The position numbers and the translations under genes were made by a program. Below the pieces are notes generated by a model that did not search any database, was not told where the DNA came from, and saw nothing but the letters and a program-made list of their open reading frames with translations. A stretch of DNA of 64,000 nucleotides. It comes from Eopsaltria australis (taxonomy: Eukaryota > Chordata > Aves > Passeriformes > Petroicidae). Below are positions 31,130-44,000 of this stretch, in pieces. The stretch's first letter is position 1; every line of letters starts with the position of its first letter. Where the stretch lies: assembly GCA_034509425.1 (NCBI GenBank), contig JAVTVJ010000805.1, positions 496,001 through 560,000 on the forward strand, in the 5' to 3' direction.

Positions 31130-33600
31130 TCAGGCTTCCAGCGGTTTCTGCGCGTGGGCGAAGAACACCCCATCCACATCATCCACGCCGGTGCGGAGCG
31201 CGGGGGGCATCGCGTAACTGCGCAGCTCCCGCAGCGCGAAGCCCGCGGCCGCCAGCGCCTCCCGCACGTCCGATTCCTGCAGCGGCACCACGGGCAGGCG
31301 AGCGGGGCCCGCCAGGTAGAAGGACTCGCCCAGGGCTCCCAGCAGCAGTGCGTGGCCCCCCGGGCGCAGCAGGTTGCCCACGTGGGCCAGGGCTCGCTCG
31401 AAGGCGGCGCGGTCGGGGCTCACGGCCTCCAGGCAGAAGGCGGAGAGCAGCGCGTCGGCCCGGGGGCGCAGCGGGGCCCCCAGCGGCTCCGGGCGGTGAA
31501 CGTCGATGGGGAGGATCCGCCGGAGGCGCTCGCGGAGGCGCCGCTCCTTGTCCTGCCACGGCTCCCTGAGGGGCGGGGGGAATAGGGGGGAAAGGGAGGT
31601 GGGGAGTGGGATGGGGCTCGGGGGGATGTGGGGAGGGGATTGTCCCGGCGAACACGGGGATGTGGGGATGGGATCAACCTGGTACCCACAGGGATGTGGG
31701 GATGGGATCAATCCAGTATCCCCAAGGATGTGGGGGTGGGATCAACACAGCACCCACAGGGATGGGGGTATGGGATCAGTTTGGCACGCACAGGGATGTG
31801 GAAATGGGATCAACCCAGCACACAGAGGGATGTGGGGATGGGATCAACCCAGCACACAGAGGGATGTGGGGATGGGATCGATTTGGTGCACACAAGGATG
31901 TGGGGATGGGATCAATTCATCATCCCCAGGGATGTGGGAATGGGATCAATCCAGTATCCCCAAGGATGTGGGGATGGGATCAACACAGCGCCCATAGGGA
32001 TGGGGGTATGGGATCGATTTGCCACACACAGGGATGTGGGAACAGGATCAACCCAGCACACGGAGGGATGTGGGGATGGGAAGAACCTGGCACATGGAAG
32101 GGTGTGGGAATGGGGTCAACTCAGCACACAAAGGGATGTGAGGATGGAATTCTGCAGGGATATGGGGTGGGATTGTGCAGGGAAGTAGGGATTGGGTGGG
32201 CATTGACCTGGGACACACAGGGATATGGGGTCAGGATCCTGCAGGGTTGTGGGGTGGGATAAATCCAGCACACACGGGGATATGGGGTCAGGATCCTGCA
32301 GAGATGTGGGAATGGGATCAATTGAGGACACACAGGGATTTGGGGACAGGATCCTGCAGAGATGTGGGAATGGGATCAATCCAGCACACACAGGGATTTG
32401 GGGTCAGGATCCTGCAGGGTTGTGGGAATGGGATCAATCCAGCACACACAGGGATTTGAGGACAGGATCCTGCAGGGATATGGGGTGGGATGCAGATCCT
32501 AGAACCTACAGGGACCAGGGAACAGGATCCCACTGGGGCTGACAGAACACTCCCAGGGACAAAGGGACAGGATCTCCTGGGGTTCAACCCAGCTGCTGCA
32601 GGGATGTGGGGATGGGATCCAGGAGGGATTGACCCACGAGCCGCAGGGACATGGGAACAGGATCAACTGGCACCCACAAGGACAAGGGGACAGGCTCCTA
32701 TGGGGATCAACCCTTCATCCACAGGGAGAATTCCATGGATGTGTGAGGCTGGGATCCTGCAGGGATCACGCCAGCATCTGCAGGGACATGGGGCTGTGAA
32801 CCCGTGGGATTTGGGAGCAGTGTCTGTGAGGATGTGGGGCTGTGATGCCATGGGGTTTTGGTGACATGGTCCTGGAGGGATCATCTCACCATCTGTGGGA
32901 AAATGTGGCTGTGATCCCATGGGATTCAGGGACATGCTTCTACAGGGATCAGTGCAGGATCTGTGAGGACCTGGATCTGTGATCCCGCGGATTTTAGGGA
33001 CACAATCCAGCAGGGATCAGCACCACCCTCCTCCCGGGGTCCCGCGCCCCCCCGTGCCCCCCTTGCCCCCCTACCCGCGCCCCTCGATCTTGCAGACGTG
33101 CTGGATGAAGGGGCTCCAGTCGAAGGCTCCGGGCTCGCCCCGCGCCCACCGGCCCAGCTCCTCCCGGTTCACCGCCAGGTAATCGGTGGCCACGATCTCC
33201 TCGAAGTGGTCGCAGGCGCTCAGCAGTTGGTAGATGGTGGGGCCCGAGCCCACATCGATCAACATCCGCCCCCGGATCTCACCTGGGAGGGGACAGGACA
33301 CGTTGAGGGATCCGCACACCGATCCAGGGGACCGGGAAAACCGGGAAGGGCGAGAGGAGCTCCCCCCGGGTGCCGCGGGTGCTCCGTGCCTCAGTTTCCC
33401 CACCCCACTGCGAGGCTTGGAGGGGTCCCCGCCGCCCTCCCCTCACCGCTGGCGAAGGTCTCGGCGAGACATCGCAGCTTCCAGGGCACCACGAACTCCT
33501 CGGAGGAGAAGTCGGCGCGGGGCGGGAGGTAATTGTTGCGCAGGTACGCGCGGGGGTCGAAGTGCTCGTAGCCCTCGCGGAGCGCGGCCGGGCTGCTCAT
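31130..33600 (-). CDS. PNMT: PNMT, phenylethanolamine N-methyltransferase
   Basis: Cytosolic enzyme that methylates noradrenaline to adrenaline with S-adenosylmethionine, the last step of catecholamine synthesis in chromaffin cells. Three exons (5' to 3'): 33600-33447, 33282-33075, 31565-31130, matching the three-exon mammalian gene; 265 aa (human 282). Class I methyltransferase features are clear: motif I LIDVGSGPTIYQ, the following acidic strand end TDYL, the substrate-pocket region FDWSPFIQHVC, the strand LVSAFCLE-like LLSAFCLEAVSPD, and the family C-terminus TGVDDVDGVFFAHAQK. It belongs to the NNMT/PNMT/TEMT family; the syntenic position next to TCAP supports PNMT rather than NNMT. A TATA-like box lies about 36 bp upstream. 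Intron 2 is mostly minisatellite. Confidence 0.97.
31630..33000. repeat. Minisatellite in PNMT intron 2
   Basis: Roughly 35-40 bp units of 'gggatgtggggatgggatcaa' plus 'cccagcacacacag', more than 20 recognisable copies from 31630 to about 32480, then increasingly diverged units to about 33000. It makes up most of the 1.5-kb intron. Confidence 0.9.
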
Positions 33601-33635
33601 GGCGAGGGGCTGCGGCTCCGGCCCCGCCGCCGCCG

Positions 33636-33645
33636 CCTTTTATCC
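33636..33645 (-). promoter_or_regulatory. PNMT: TATA-like box of PNMT
   Basis: GGATAAAAGG on the minus strand, 36-45 bp upstream of the ATG at 33600. This leaves only a very short 5' UTR. Confidence 0.6.
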
Positions 33646-33929
33646 CTGCCCGGCCCGGGGGGGCCGCGGGGAGCAGCGACGGCCCCATCCATCCAGCCCG
33701 CATCCCTCCATCCATCATCCACCCCGCCTAACCCGGTTAGCGCCAGCGCCCCGGGGCCGCGGCCGGATCCATCCCGGAGCTGATAAGGGCTCAGCCGCCC
33801 TTCCCGGGCTGTGCGGATCCAGGGATCCTGTCCTTGTGCCTGGGAGATTCTGTCCCCACCACAGCCCCCAGGTGTGGCTGTGACCCCTCTGTGCTGCCCC
33901 AGCGCTGTGGCTCCTCGTGAGAGTCCCAT

Positions 33930-34330
33930 GGGATGGGGATGGAGAGGGATTGGGATAGGGATGGGGATGAAGAGGGATTGGGACAGGGGTGGGGATGGAG
34001 ACGGGTTGGGATAGGGATGGGGATGAAGAAGGATTGGGAGAGGGATGAGGATGGAGAGGGATTGGGAGAGGGATGGGGATGGAGAGAGATTGGGAGAGAG
34101 ATGGGGATGGAGAGAGATTGAGAGAGGAGTAAAAATGGGATGGGGTTGGGGAAGGGGCAGGAATGGTGTGGGATGGGGATGGGAAAGGATTGGAATGGGA
34201 TGGGGATGGAAACATAGAGGGATTGGGGTGGAATGGGATGGGGATGAGAATGGGAAGGAATTAGAACGGGATGGGGATTGGGATTGGGATGGGATGGCAA
34301 TGGGATGATGCGGGGTTTGGGATGGGGACA
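33930..34330. repeat. Minisatellite upstream of PNMT
   Basis: Units of 26-30 bp with 'gggatggggatggagaggg' and 'attgggagag', about 13 copies, purine-rich on the plus strand. It lies in the PNMT 5' flank, between PNMT and the 3' end of TCAP. Confidence 0.85.
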
Positions 34331-34909
34331 GGGGTTGGGGTGGGGCCTATCTGAGCTCTCCATCACCAGTGAGCAGAGCCTGCTGGACCTCAGCCCAGGC
34401 CTGACAGGAACCAGCATCACCTCTGCTGGCTCCCAGTGCTCCCAGTGCTCCCAGTGCTCCCAGAGCTCCCAGCACACCGGGATAAGGAGCAGGGTGGGAC
34501 CCACTTATGGGATGGGGCAGTTGAAAGCCCCCAAATCCTGCCCGTGCCGGAGCTGTAGGGGGGTGAAGGTGGGAGGGACAGGCGGCTCCTGGGAGGAAGG
34601 ACCGGGATGGGGCCGGGCCGGGCACAGGGAGGGGACAGGGCCTGGCGGGGGCCCAGGGACAGCGGGATCCAGAGTGGGAACAGCTAATCTGGGCACTGCG
34701 GATCCTGGCACCGGGTGGGCGATGCGGGGGGGGGTTATATAAGCACACCCCCCCCCCACCCCCCAGACCCCCCCAGTCCCATAAGACACCGATTCCCCCA
34801 GCTGCTGTGCCTCAGTTTCCCCCATATCTCCGTTCCCTCATCCCATAAATGGTCCCTCTCCCCCTAAATCTTGTCCCCCATCCTTGTACCCCCCCAAAAA
34901 GACGCTGCC
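34331..34909. other. PNMT-TCAP intergenic remainder
   Basis: Unique-looking sequence with a four-copy 9-bp repeat 'ccagtgctc' (about 34433-34462). A plus-strand TATATAAG lies at 34736-34743, directly before a C-rich run, with no recognised gene downstream on that strand. Nothing coding was identified. Confidence 0.5.
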
Positions 34910-34925
34910 GTGCCAAGGTAGGCGT

Positions 34926-34931
34926 TTTATT
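34926..34931 (-). terminator. TCAP: Polyadenylation signal, TCAP
   Basis: AATAAA on the minus strand, about 397 bp downstream of the TCAP stop codon. Confidence 0.8.
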
Positions 34932-35327
34932 GCCATACAAAGACAAAAAAAGTCTGTACAACCCCACCGCAGCCCCCCACCCCCCACCCCAGCCCCCCCA
35001 GGGCTCCCTTCAGCCCCGGGCGGGTTTCAGCGCTCCTCATCCTCGCATTCCCTTCTTTTCGCCAGGGAAACTGAGTCACGCCGGAGCTGCCGGGAGCCCC
35101 CCGAAGGGTGGGAGCCCCCCGACCCGCGGGGTCCTCATCCCCACCGGCCTCCACTACGCCCGCAGCGGGGTGGGGTCCCATGCGAATGGGAGCCCACCCC
35201 CACCTGCCCCCGCCTTCCCGTGCTGCCTCTTCGGGGTGGCTGAGCAGACCCAGGAGTGCGGGTCCCCCCAGCCCCCCAACATCACCCCCATGCCCACCCC
35301 GACCCCCTCCCGGCCCCTCTGCCACGC

Positions 35328-36482
35328 TCATCCCCGCTGGGCTTCGTGGGAGAGGGAGCGGGAGAGGGTGCGGGGGATGCCGCCCTTGGCGCCGCGGAGG
35401 TCTGAGGGGGCGAACAGGGGCACGGGGAAGGTGCGGGCGTAGGGCAGGAGGTGCTGGGCCAGGGGCTGCCCCAGGACCCCCACCCGCAGCAGCCCCCAGG
35501 GCGAGCGCTGCTCCAGCACCCGCACGGCCCCGCGCTGCTCCAGCGACTCCCGGCGCTGCGTGTCCACCTCCCGCCGGCACCACCTGGGCACGGGGCACTC
35601 GTGGGGGTGCGAGCGGGACCCCCGTGTCCTGCTCTGACCCTTTGGGGTCAGCCCACCCCGCCAGGACCCCCGGAGACCCCCATGGCCCCGTCCCACCTCA
35701 TGGGAACCCCTGCAGACCCCACTGTCCTACCCCATCCCACACTGAGCACAGGACACCCCCGTGTCCCAACCCATCCCACCCAGCACAGCTGGAGACCCCC
35801 AGGTCCCACCCCACTCCTTGGGAGACCCCCCATGTTCCATCCCACCCATGGGAGACCCCCCCCATGTCCCATGGACCCGCTCAGCCCCACAGGGACCACC
35901 CCATGGGAACCCCTGGAGACCCCCCGCATGTGGAATCCCGACCTCCCCCAGCCCCATAAAACCCCCCATTTCCTAACAGGAACCCCTGAGACTTTCCCAA
36001 TCCCACTTGGACACCCCCACCACCTCCCTGCAGCTTCCATGACCCCACAGGGACTCTTGGAAACCCCCAAAGCCCCAAGAGCCCCTGGAAACCCCATAAT
36101 TTGGGACCCTTGGAGCCACCCAAGACCTCATCAGCACCCTTGGAGTCTCCTACAGCCCCAAGCCCCATGGAAACCCCCAGTTTTGGAACCCTTGGAACCA
36201 CCCCACAAACCCATGAAAACCCCACATTTCAGAACCCTTGGAGCCTCCCACAACCCAAATCCCCCCCAAAACCCCTCAACCCTCCAGCACCCAGTGCCCC
36301 CCGTGTCCCTGGCACCCCCCTGGCCGTGCCCCTCACCCGTCCTCGGGCCGTGCCCTGAGCTCCAGGTCCAACCACTCGGCACTGAAGGTTTCTCTCCTCC
36401 CCACGTCCTCCTCCTGGACACGGCAGCCGAGCCGGGCCGAGAGCAGCCCCCTGGAGCCCCCCACCACGCCAGGACCCACCAT
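35328..36482 (-). CDS. TCAP: TCAP (telethonin), titin-cap protein, shortened form
   Basis: Z-disc protein of striated muscle that joins the N-terminal Z1Z2 Ig domains of two titin molecules. Two exons (36482-36337 and 35583-35328), as in mammals, give 133 aa against 167 in human. The titin-binding part is recognisable: RRETFSAEWLDLELRARPED, then VRVLEQRSPWGLLRVGVLG and LLPYARTFPVPLF. The conserved C-terminus RTLSRSLSHEAQRG is also present. What is missing is about 34 residues between them (human region after PIFTPA, before the RRSLSRS motif). The open frame is uninterrupted, so this is an internal shortening, not a frameshift. The ATG is chosen as the family start; a TATA-like CCATAAAAG lies about 37 bp upstream. 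The gap in exon 2 could be a lineage feature or an assembly collapse. Confidence 0.93.
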
Positions 36483-36517
36483 GGTGCCGCTTTCCCCCCC
36501 TCCCCGTGCCCTCCTCG

Positions 36518-36547
36518 CTTTTATGGCCCCGCTGGGGCTATTTTGGG
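36518..36547 (-). promoter_or_regulatory. TCAP: TCAP core promoter: TATA-like box and CArG-like element
   Basis: On the minus strand CCCAAAATAG (36547-36538) resembles an SRF CArG or MEF2-type A/T core, and CCATAAAAG (36526-36518) serves as a TATA-like box 36-45 bp before the ATG. Such elements fit a muscle-specific promoter; factor binding is inferred. Confidence 0.5.
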
Positions 36548-37310
36548 ACGCGCCGCTGGCACCGGGCGCTGCCAAGGGGGGCGAGCGGGGGGAAGGTGGC
36601 ACCTCGGACACGTGTGTGGCACCCACGGGTGTGTCCCCCCCCCGCGTCCTTCCCGCCATGGGGATGCGGGGCAGACCCTGCCAGCAACGTGATGGCACCG
36701 GCAGGACCCCCCCTGGCCCCCACCCAGGGCACGTCTGGCATTTCCCTGTCCCCTCTGCAGCGCTGGGGTGCCACGTGCCACCTCTGTGCCACCCCTGTGC
36801 CACCGGGCCACCTCTGTGCCACCCCAGCGGCCGCACCGCTGACCTCAGAGGGACACTGGGGTCTCTCCCAGCGTGTCCCCCCACCCCAGGACAGGGGTTT
36901 GGGGCTGTAGGGACCCCAAACCGGGCTGTTTGTAGGGCCAGCAGTCGGGTGCGTGACACAGGGCTCACGTGGATGTGGCTGGTGACAGAGAGGACACGGG
37001 GCTCCAGCTCCCCTGGCCACCCCCCCAGGTGTGGGGGTGCCACCCCAGGGGATGAACCCAGGCTTGGGGGGCACTGCCCGGTGCACGCAGGAATGCTGCA
37101 GGTCGATGGAGCTGCCGGTGCCACCAGGGGGTGGGGGACAGTGACATCCACATCCAGTGCCACCCACGGCCAGTGCCACTCACAGCCAGTGGCCCAACGA
37201 GCCTGGAGTCCCCACCCTTGGCCACTGAGGGGGCTTCAGGGTCACCCCAGCCCCACATCTGCCCGCACCCCCTCGATTCCCTGGGTGACAAAGGTGACAC
37301 GGAGCTGCAA
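36548..37310. other. TCAP-STARD3 intergenic region
   Basis: About 760 bp of moderately GC-rich unique sequence with short 'tgccaccggccacctctgtgccacc'-like duplications near 36770-36830. It should hold TCAP upstream control sequence; I see no gene. Confidence 0.5.
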
Positions 37311-37322
37311 ACAGTGCAAGGC

Positions 37323-37328
37323 TTTAAT
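37323..37328 (-). terminator. STARD3: Variant polyadenylation signal, STARD3
   Basis: ATTAAA on the minus strand, about 760 bp past the STARD3 stop codon, with no canonical AATAAA between. The inferred 3' UTR includes a C run (transcript sense) around 37398-37411 and a (CAG)7 microsatellite at 37463-37483. Confidence 0.6.
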
Positions 37329-38085
37329 TCAGCCCCCACAGATTTTGGGGGGGAGTCGGCTCCCCAGACCCCCCCCTTGGGGGGGTGCAGAGAGCCCGGG
37401 GGGGGGGGGGGCTGTGGGTGCCCCCCTCCCTCAGCGCAGCCCCCGCGTGCGGGCGGCCCCGCGCTGCTGCTGCTGCTGCTGCTGTTTTTAGAGCAGCACA
37501 CGGCGCTCACAGGTAGAGAAACCGCAGTCGCCCCCGCACCCCCACCCCCAGCAACCCCCCCCCAGCACCCCCAAACGGGATCAAAGTCTCTGCTTAAGGC
37601 AAATCCCGCGCTGGCTCCGCCGGGAGCCGCAGGTTTGGGAAGGAGGGGAGGTTTGGGGGGGTCCCCAGTACTGTCCCCACGGCAGGGGCACGGTGGGTGT
37701 GGGGGGCCACAAATTGTGCTGTCACCCGCTGGTGGAGGGGCAGAGCCTGGCACGGGGCTCAGCTGAGTCCTCACCCCGACGTGGCCACCACCTCTGTCTC
37801 CTCTTCCTCACAGAATTGGGGTGCAGGAACAGGAATCAAGGGGTGCCAGCTGAGCCCCTAGCCCGTTTGTGGGGAGGGGGGACGGGCCCAGCCCCCGGGC
37901 AGGGCAGGGCAGGGTTTGGCACGGAACAGTCGAGTCCAGAGCCCCGAGCAGGGGCAGCCGGGGTGGGAGGAGGGGCTGAGCCCCCCTGGCCTCAGCCCAT
38001 GGCTGGTAGCGGGGGGACCCCTCCCTGGAGGGGGTGCAGGGCCCTGTCCCCATCCCCACAGAGCAGAGAGGGCACTGGAATGTCC

Positions 38086-41000
38086 TCAGGGCTTGGAGCA
38101 GAGCTCGGCCACGCGCTGGCGCAGGTGGAAGGCGAACTCGAACATGGTGGCGGCCAGGCTCTGATGGATCAGGTACCGGGGCAGGCGACCCTGAGGACAC
38201 AGGACAGGGACACGGAGCTGTGAGGGGTGAGCTGGAGCTGGGGGCTGCCCCCATCCCAGCCTGGGACATTCCAGGGACATCAGTGGGGGTTTGGGGCTGC
38301 CTCCACCCTGTTTTGGAGGGGTCCAGGGACACAGAGCCAAGAATGAGGGCTGGGGGTTGGTCCCATCCTACTCCAGGGTGTTCCAGGGACACGAGGATTT
38401 GGGGCTGGGGGCTGCACCCGTCCTGTCCTGGAGTGTTCCAGGGACAGGGACACAGGGCCATGAGCAAGGGCTGGGCTGGGTGCTGTCCCCTGTCCCATCC
38501 CATCCCAGGGATGCAGGAGCCATGAATGAGGGTTGGGGCTGAGCTCGGCCCCCATCCCATCCTGTCCGACCCCGGAGGGATCCAGGGATGCAGGAGCCAT
38601 GAATGAGGATTGGAGCTGAGCTCTGCCCCTATCCCATCCCATCCCATCCCATCCCACCCCAGAGGGATCCAGGGATGCGGGAGCACCGCTGCGCGGAGCT
38701 GCGGCTCTCAGGGAGCTTCGATCCGGGGGAGGAACTGCAACGTGGTTGGATTTCTCTAAAAAAGCCCTGCACGACTCACCCCCCACCGCCTCGGCCTCGG
38801 CTCCGTGGTGGGAGATCCATGAAAAAATAATCTTTGTCTCTGAGGGGGAGGGAGCTGAGGCAGGGCTGGGAGCTGCTCCAGGGGCACGGAGGGATGAGTG
38901 GCCAGCTATCCCAGGGGTCAGGCAGGCACAGGACACTCCCCTCCCCTGGGATTGGGGTGGTCCAGCACTGATCTTTTCCTGGAGTGGGTTTTCCCTCGGA
39001 CACAGGGGCAGGAAAAGTGCGAGGCCGCTGCTCCAGGGGCCACTTCAGGCGCTTCCCGACAGCAGCTCCGGACCCAAACACAACACACGTGCGGAATCCT
39101 CCCTCCCCCAGGGAGCAGGAAGGGATGAGCCATGGGCTATAAATACTCGGCCAGGGCCGAAGGGAAGAGCGAGGAGCTGCGGAGGGGTCTGGGCGCTGGC
39201 ACAGCCCCTCGGGAGGGCCCTGGGAGCAGTTGGGGGTTATTAATAGCTCGGCATTCCTTCCACGGCGGAGGCGGCGCCGGCAGCGCTCGGCCCGGCAAGC
39301 ACAAGGAGCCTCTTTTCTTTCCGAGCCCCACACGGGGGGTTTGTTACCCTCCCCAAAAACCTGCCCGAGATGGGTGCCAGACCCACGGAAGGAAAACACA
39401 TCCCTGGCACAACGGGGCGGGAAGGGCACGCTCTGCTCCGTGCTGCCCTCGGCGCTTCCCCAAACCTTTCCCGAAGCGTTTGGCAAGACAGGCAGGAGCC
39501 GCCGGGCTCTGGGGGAGGGGAGGGGGCCGTGGGAGGGGAGGGGAGGAGAGGGGAGGGGGCCGCAGCGCTGCAGCACAGCCGAGGGATGAATGGAGCCTTT
39601 GTGCTGCTGCGGCAGCGCCGTTACCACGTCAACCTTCCGCGGAGGAAGGAACGGGGCCAACTCCGCTCCCGCTCCCGCATCCGCCCCATCCCGGTCCCTC
39701 CCGGTCCCTCCCGGTCCCTCCGTGCTCTGCCTTTTGTCCGGGACAAGGCAAGGACACGCAGCTCCACAAACAGCTCCGGACCCGCGGGCAGCTCGCTCCC
39801 CCAGGGGTGGATGTTGGGTGGTTGTGGCTGTGCCAGGGGGTTCAGGAGCAGGGAATTGTCCCTCTGGAGTGTTCCCGGGAGTGGCCAGGCACAAAACTTC
39901 CCGTGCCTCAAACTGATTTTGGTCACTAAAGAGGATAAAAACCTCCTCTCCCCTCAAGTCCTGCACTCAGAGGTGAAAGCCCTAAGTGAGATCTTAAGTA
40001 AGGAAATGCTTCCAGGTAAGGAAGAGCTCCCCAAACTCTCACTGGGAAACGAGGGGGATTTTTGGGGTAGTTTAACCCCCCACCTGCCAAACCTGAGTCC
40101 CTTCAGGGCACTGTTTGCTAAGGGGTCGCTCCTGTGGCTGCTGGGATCCTGGAGTGGATGCTGGACCCCAGGGGAGAGGGGAGAGCTGAGCTGGGTTCCT
40201 CACCCAGGAACCGGCTTTACCTTCAGATCCGTGTTGAGAATCCAGATGAAGGTGCAAACCTTGGCATTGCTGGGACATTTCAGGACGATGAATCCTCCAG
40301 GTCCATTCTCACCCCTGTGGAGCAAAGCCAAGAGGGTCAGGCAGAGCCAGGCTGGAATTCTCTGCGGTTCCCGGATGCACCGCACGGAGCTGAGCCTGGC
40401 AGCGAAGGGCAGAGCCCAGTGGGGCAGGAGCAGATGCTGGGAGCCTGGGAAGGTGTGTGCCTTGGCTCCAGGTACACGAGCCAGCACGGCAGGGCAGCTT
40501 TCCCACAGGTGCCTTGGCAGCGCCGGTGCCAGGGCTGCCGGTGGAGCAGCAGCTCTGCCTCTGGATCGTGCCAGCTGTTCCCCACGGGAAGCTTTCCCAG
40601 GCACAACCCTGGGTGTAAACAAGAGGTCCCAGGAAGCCCAGGACAGGCTCAGCACTTGTCACTCCAGCCCTCAGATCCTTCCTGGCACCATCTGATGCGT
40701 CTCCGAGACGGGAGCTGCGCACACACGCAGCCCAAATACAGATTTCCCTTCCCTCTTCAGAACACGCTATTTTTGCTCTGTGTGTTTGTGAAAGGATTTT
40801 TCCAGGCCCTGAAGTCCCCGGTTCCTAAATAGACTGAGGCAGCTCCAACAGCTCTGAGATAAAATGTCAATTACTTTAACCAGATTATTGAGAAAAGCGA
40901 AGTCGGAGCGCGCGGCGGCACAGCTGGGCCCTGGCAGGAACAAGGAGTCCTTGTATGGAGAGCCCGACCCCCTTGGGATCCATCACCAGCCTGTGCCTTT

Positions 41001-44000
41001 GGAAGGGGAGAGGCCAAAGCCCTGCTGAGATTTTTGGGAGCTGCTCCATCCTCGTTTCACCCACGGGGCCACCCCTCAATGCCTCAAATTCGGTGAGCGA
41101 GCGGTTTACGAGGAGCAAAAGGCACGTGACAGGCTCGGAGCCACAGCCAGCTGTTTACTGCCCCTCAGAAACTCCTGTTTGGGAATTTACTGTCACATAA
41201 ACAGGATGTGGGACTGGGATGGGGTTCTTGCTGTTACTGGTCGGCACCTCCACTCCCCTCCCGAGCTGGGAAACGCCCCAGCACCGCTGACAGCACAGAG
41301 AGTTTCTTGAACAAAGGGAGACGAAAAAGGGAAGCGAGGTTCAGCTCCACAAATAGCTCAGCTTCCTGCAAATCCTGCCAGGAAGGCAGCGGGGCTTGCA
41401 GTTAAGTGGCTCTTTGCCTCGAAGCTCTGGAGAAGTGCGTGATCCCAGCTAAAAAAACAGCACCTGCCTCTCACCTGACGTATTTGGAGAGCGGAGGCTT
41501 CAGGCTGTGCGTGGTCGACATCCCTGAGGAAACGTACCTGTCTCTCCTCCTCTCGATCCGACGCACGTTCACGAAATCCCTGCGCAAAGAAAGGGCTTAG
41601 AAACACACCCAGGATTTGGAGGGGGCAGGTCCTGCTCTCTGGACTGCTGGGAGAGGCTGTGGCAGGGCTGTGTCAACACGGGGACAAAGCACAGCCGAGC
41701 AGGGGTATCAGGGAGCCCGACCCAGCGAGGTTTGGAGCTCTGAGAATCCTGCCACGAGTGTCCGCAGGAAATTTCAGGGGCTGATTGCCCTTGGGAGCAT
41801 TACCCACAGAGCCAACCAGCCCTAGCATGGTGAGACCACAGCTCCTGGCAGCCCAGAGCATTCCCAGTGCCCCCAGAGGGGTGTCCCCGTGGTTTGGGGG
41901 GTGTTTAGGGGCAGAGTGGGATGAACTGACCTTGGGGACACCACCCCGCCGGCAGCTCCGGCCGCCACGTCGTACGAGACGATCGTGTTGTCCTCGATCC
42001 GCTGCAAGATCTGGGGAAGGAGCAGGGGAATAAATAACAAAAAAAGGGAGATTTGCTCAGATTGTGCCTCCAAGCCTGCACGTGCCAGGAGGATACAGCC
42101 CCCCCCCCAAATCAGCACCGGGATCACACCACAGGATCTTTTGGGGCGGAGGGCGACGAGCGCTGCGTGCACCGGTTCGTCTCCCGAGTTTTTGGGGGGC
42201 ACAGGTGTCACCTCCAGCTCCCCACCACGAGGCCCAGACCCTCCCACCAGGCAGAGGCAGGTTTGGCTCAGCCCTGGCCCCTGTCCCTGCCCTCATCTCG
42301 GGCTCTTGGCCGGGCACGGGCGCGCAGCCGGCTGCCGCGGAGCGCGCGGAGCGCACGGATGAGCGGCGGAGATTTAACGCCTCGGTGACCGGGATCCAGC
42401 TCGGCTCCAGCCCCGCCAGCAGCCTGTGTTGGACGGGGGAAGCTCCAGCTCTCCGCTCCAAGGAGCTCCTGTGATTAAGCCATCTTTGTCCGGCACGCTC
42501 ACCTGGCAAGCTGCCACTGTTCTGTTCCACAGGATCATCTTCTCGGGCTGCAGAATCACCTCCTGGTAAACCATTTCAGGAGAGCACTGCAGGAAAGCCT
42601 GAGGACAGAGCCAGAGCAGTGAGCCAGCCCCTCTGCTCCCCTTGGGGGAGATTATTTTTAAGGAAAACAGGGCAAAACACAAAGGACGAGTGGGATCACA
42701 GAGGAGGGGAGGGGTGAGGCCAGCCTGGCTCCTGTGCATGCACAGCCACGGCTGTCACCCCTCTGTCCCAATGCTCCCAGGGGCCTGGAGGGCACTCCTG
42801 GGGTCAGGGAGGACACACAGACCTCAGGATTTGGGAGTCGCTGAGCTCTTCCCCTCTGCCCGCCCCTCTCCCACCCTCAGCAGTTCCCCATGCACCATTG
42901 CTTCGGGAAGTTGCATTTCTGACTGGTTTTTTTTCTTTTCTCCAAGCCATTCCAAGCTCCAGCACACACAGCATCCATTCCCCCCAATCCCCACGGGAGC
43001 AGGGGGAATCTTCGGAGGCAAACGGTTAATGCAGTAAAGTGGGACCATCCAGCTTTTGCTGGTGAAACACACAGAGCTGCTCCACTGGCAGCTCCTGCCA
43101 GCGAGGCAACATATGCACTGGAACAAAGAAAAGCCACGGCAGCACCGACGCTTCATTAAAGCGTGGTTCCCAGCCAAGCCACTCCAGCTTGGGAGAGGGC
43201 ACCGGAGCAAGGCACTTCCGAGCGGCTCTTCCCGGTGCCAGGCAGCAGCAGACGCACGCTCAGCCCTGGCCTTGCTGGCAATTAGTTCCAATTAGCCTCC
43301 TTGGTCAGATTAGTCCGAGATGCTGGGGTTGGAAGCGAGTCTTGCAGTCACCTGCTCCCGACTCTACCAGAGGAGTCTGGGGCTTTGGATATTTACTGGG
43401 GAGTTTGTCTGCCGGCCAAGGGGTTTTCCTGGAGAGATTCCCTAGTGCTGTTGGTCTGTCTCGAGCACGGGGAGTGTGCTCTGGGTGTGCTCTGCAGCCT
43501 GACCTGTCCTGAAAGCTGAGCCGTGGCTCTTCCCCCGTGCCAAAGAGAGCAAGGCATCGGCCCAAGGATGTTCTTACCTTTAAAATAAAGATCTTGCCGT
43601 GGAAAGGGATTTCGAAAGTGTAAACAACATCACCGAAGTCCTGCGCAAAGAGATGAGAAAGTTGGATTTCTGTCAGGAATTGGGATTGTTTCTATTTGGG
43701 GTGAAGTTTGCTAAAACTCTGAGGCCCCCACTCACCCCCTGCAGCGACCCCAGCACGGAAAGCGCCGCGAGCGGCGTTTCAGTTTGGCCATGCCTAAATT
43801 TCCATCAACAAAACAATACCCAGAGAGGCAGCAGGGATGAGACAGAAAAAGAATCCACCCCGTGCCAGGCTGCAAACCCCACGTCAAGGTCACATTCTCT
43901 TTGTAGCAGCACCGGGGTGCGAAGGGGGTTCGCTGCCAGCGCTGCTGGTGTTACCTACGGCTGAGAGGAGCCTCCCCGGAGGGGCCGGGGATGGGCAGAT

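Noticed and set aside
37463..37483. (CAG)7 in the STARD3 3' UTR as a possible expansion-type repeat
   Set aside because: Seven units is short and common; nothing indicates instability.
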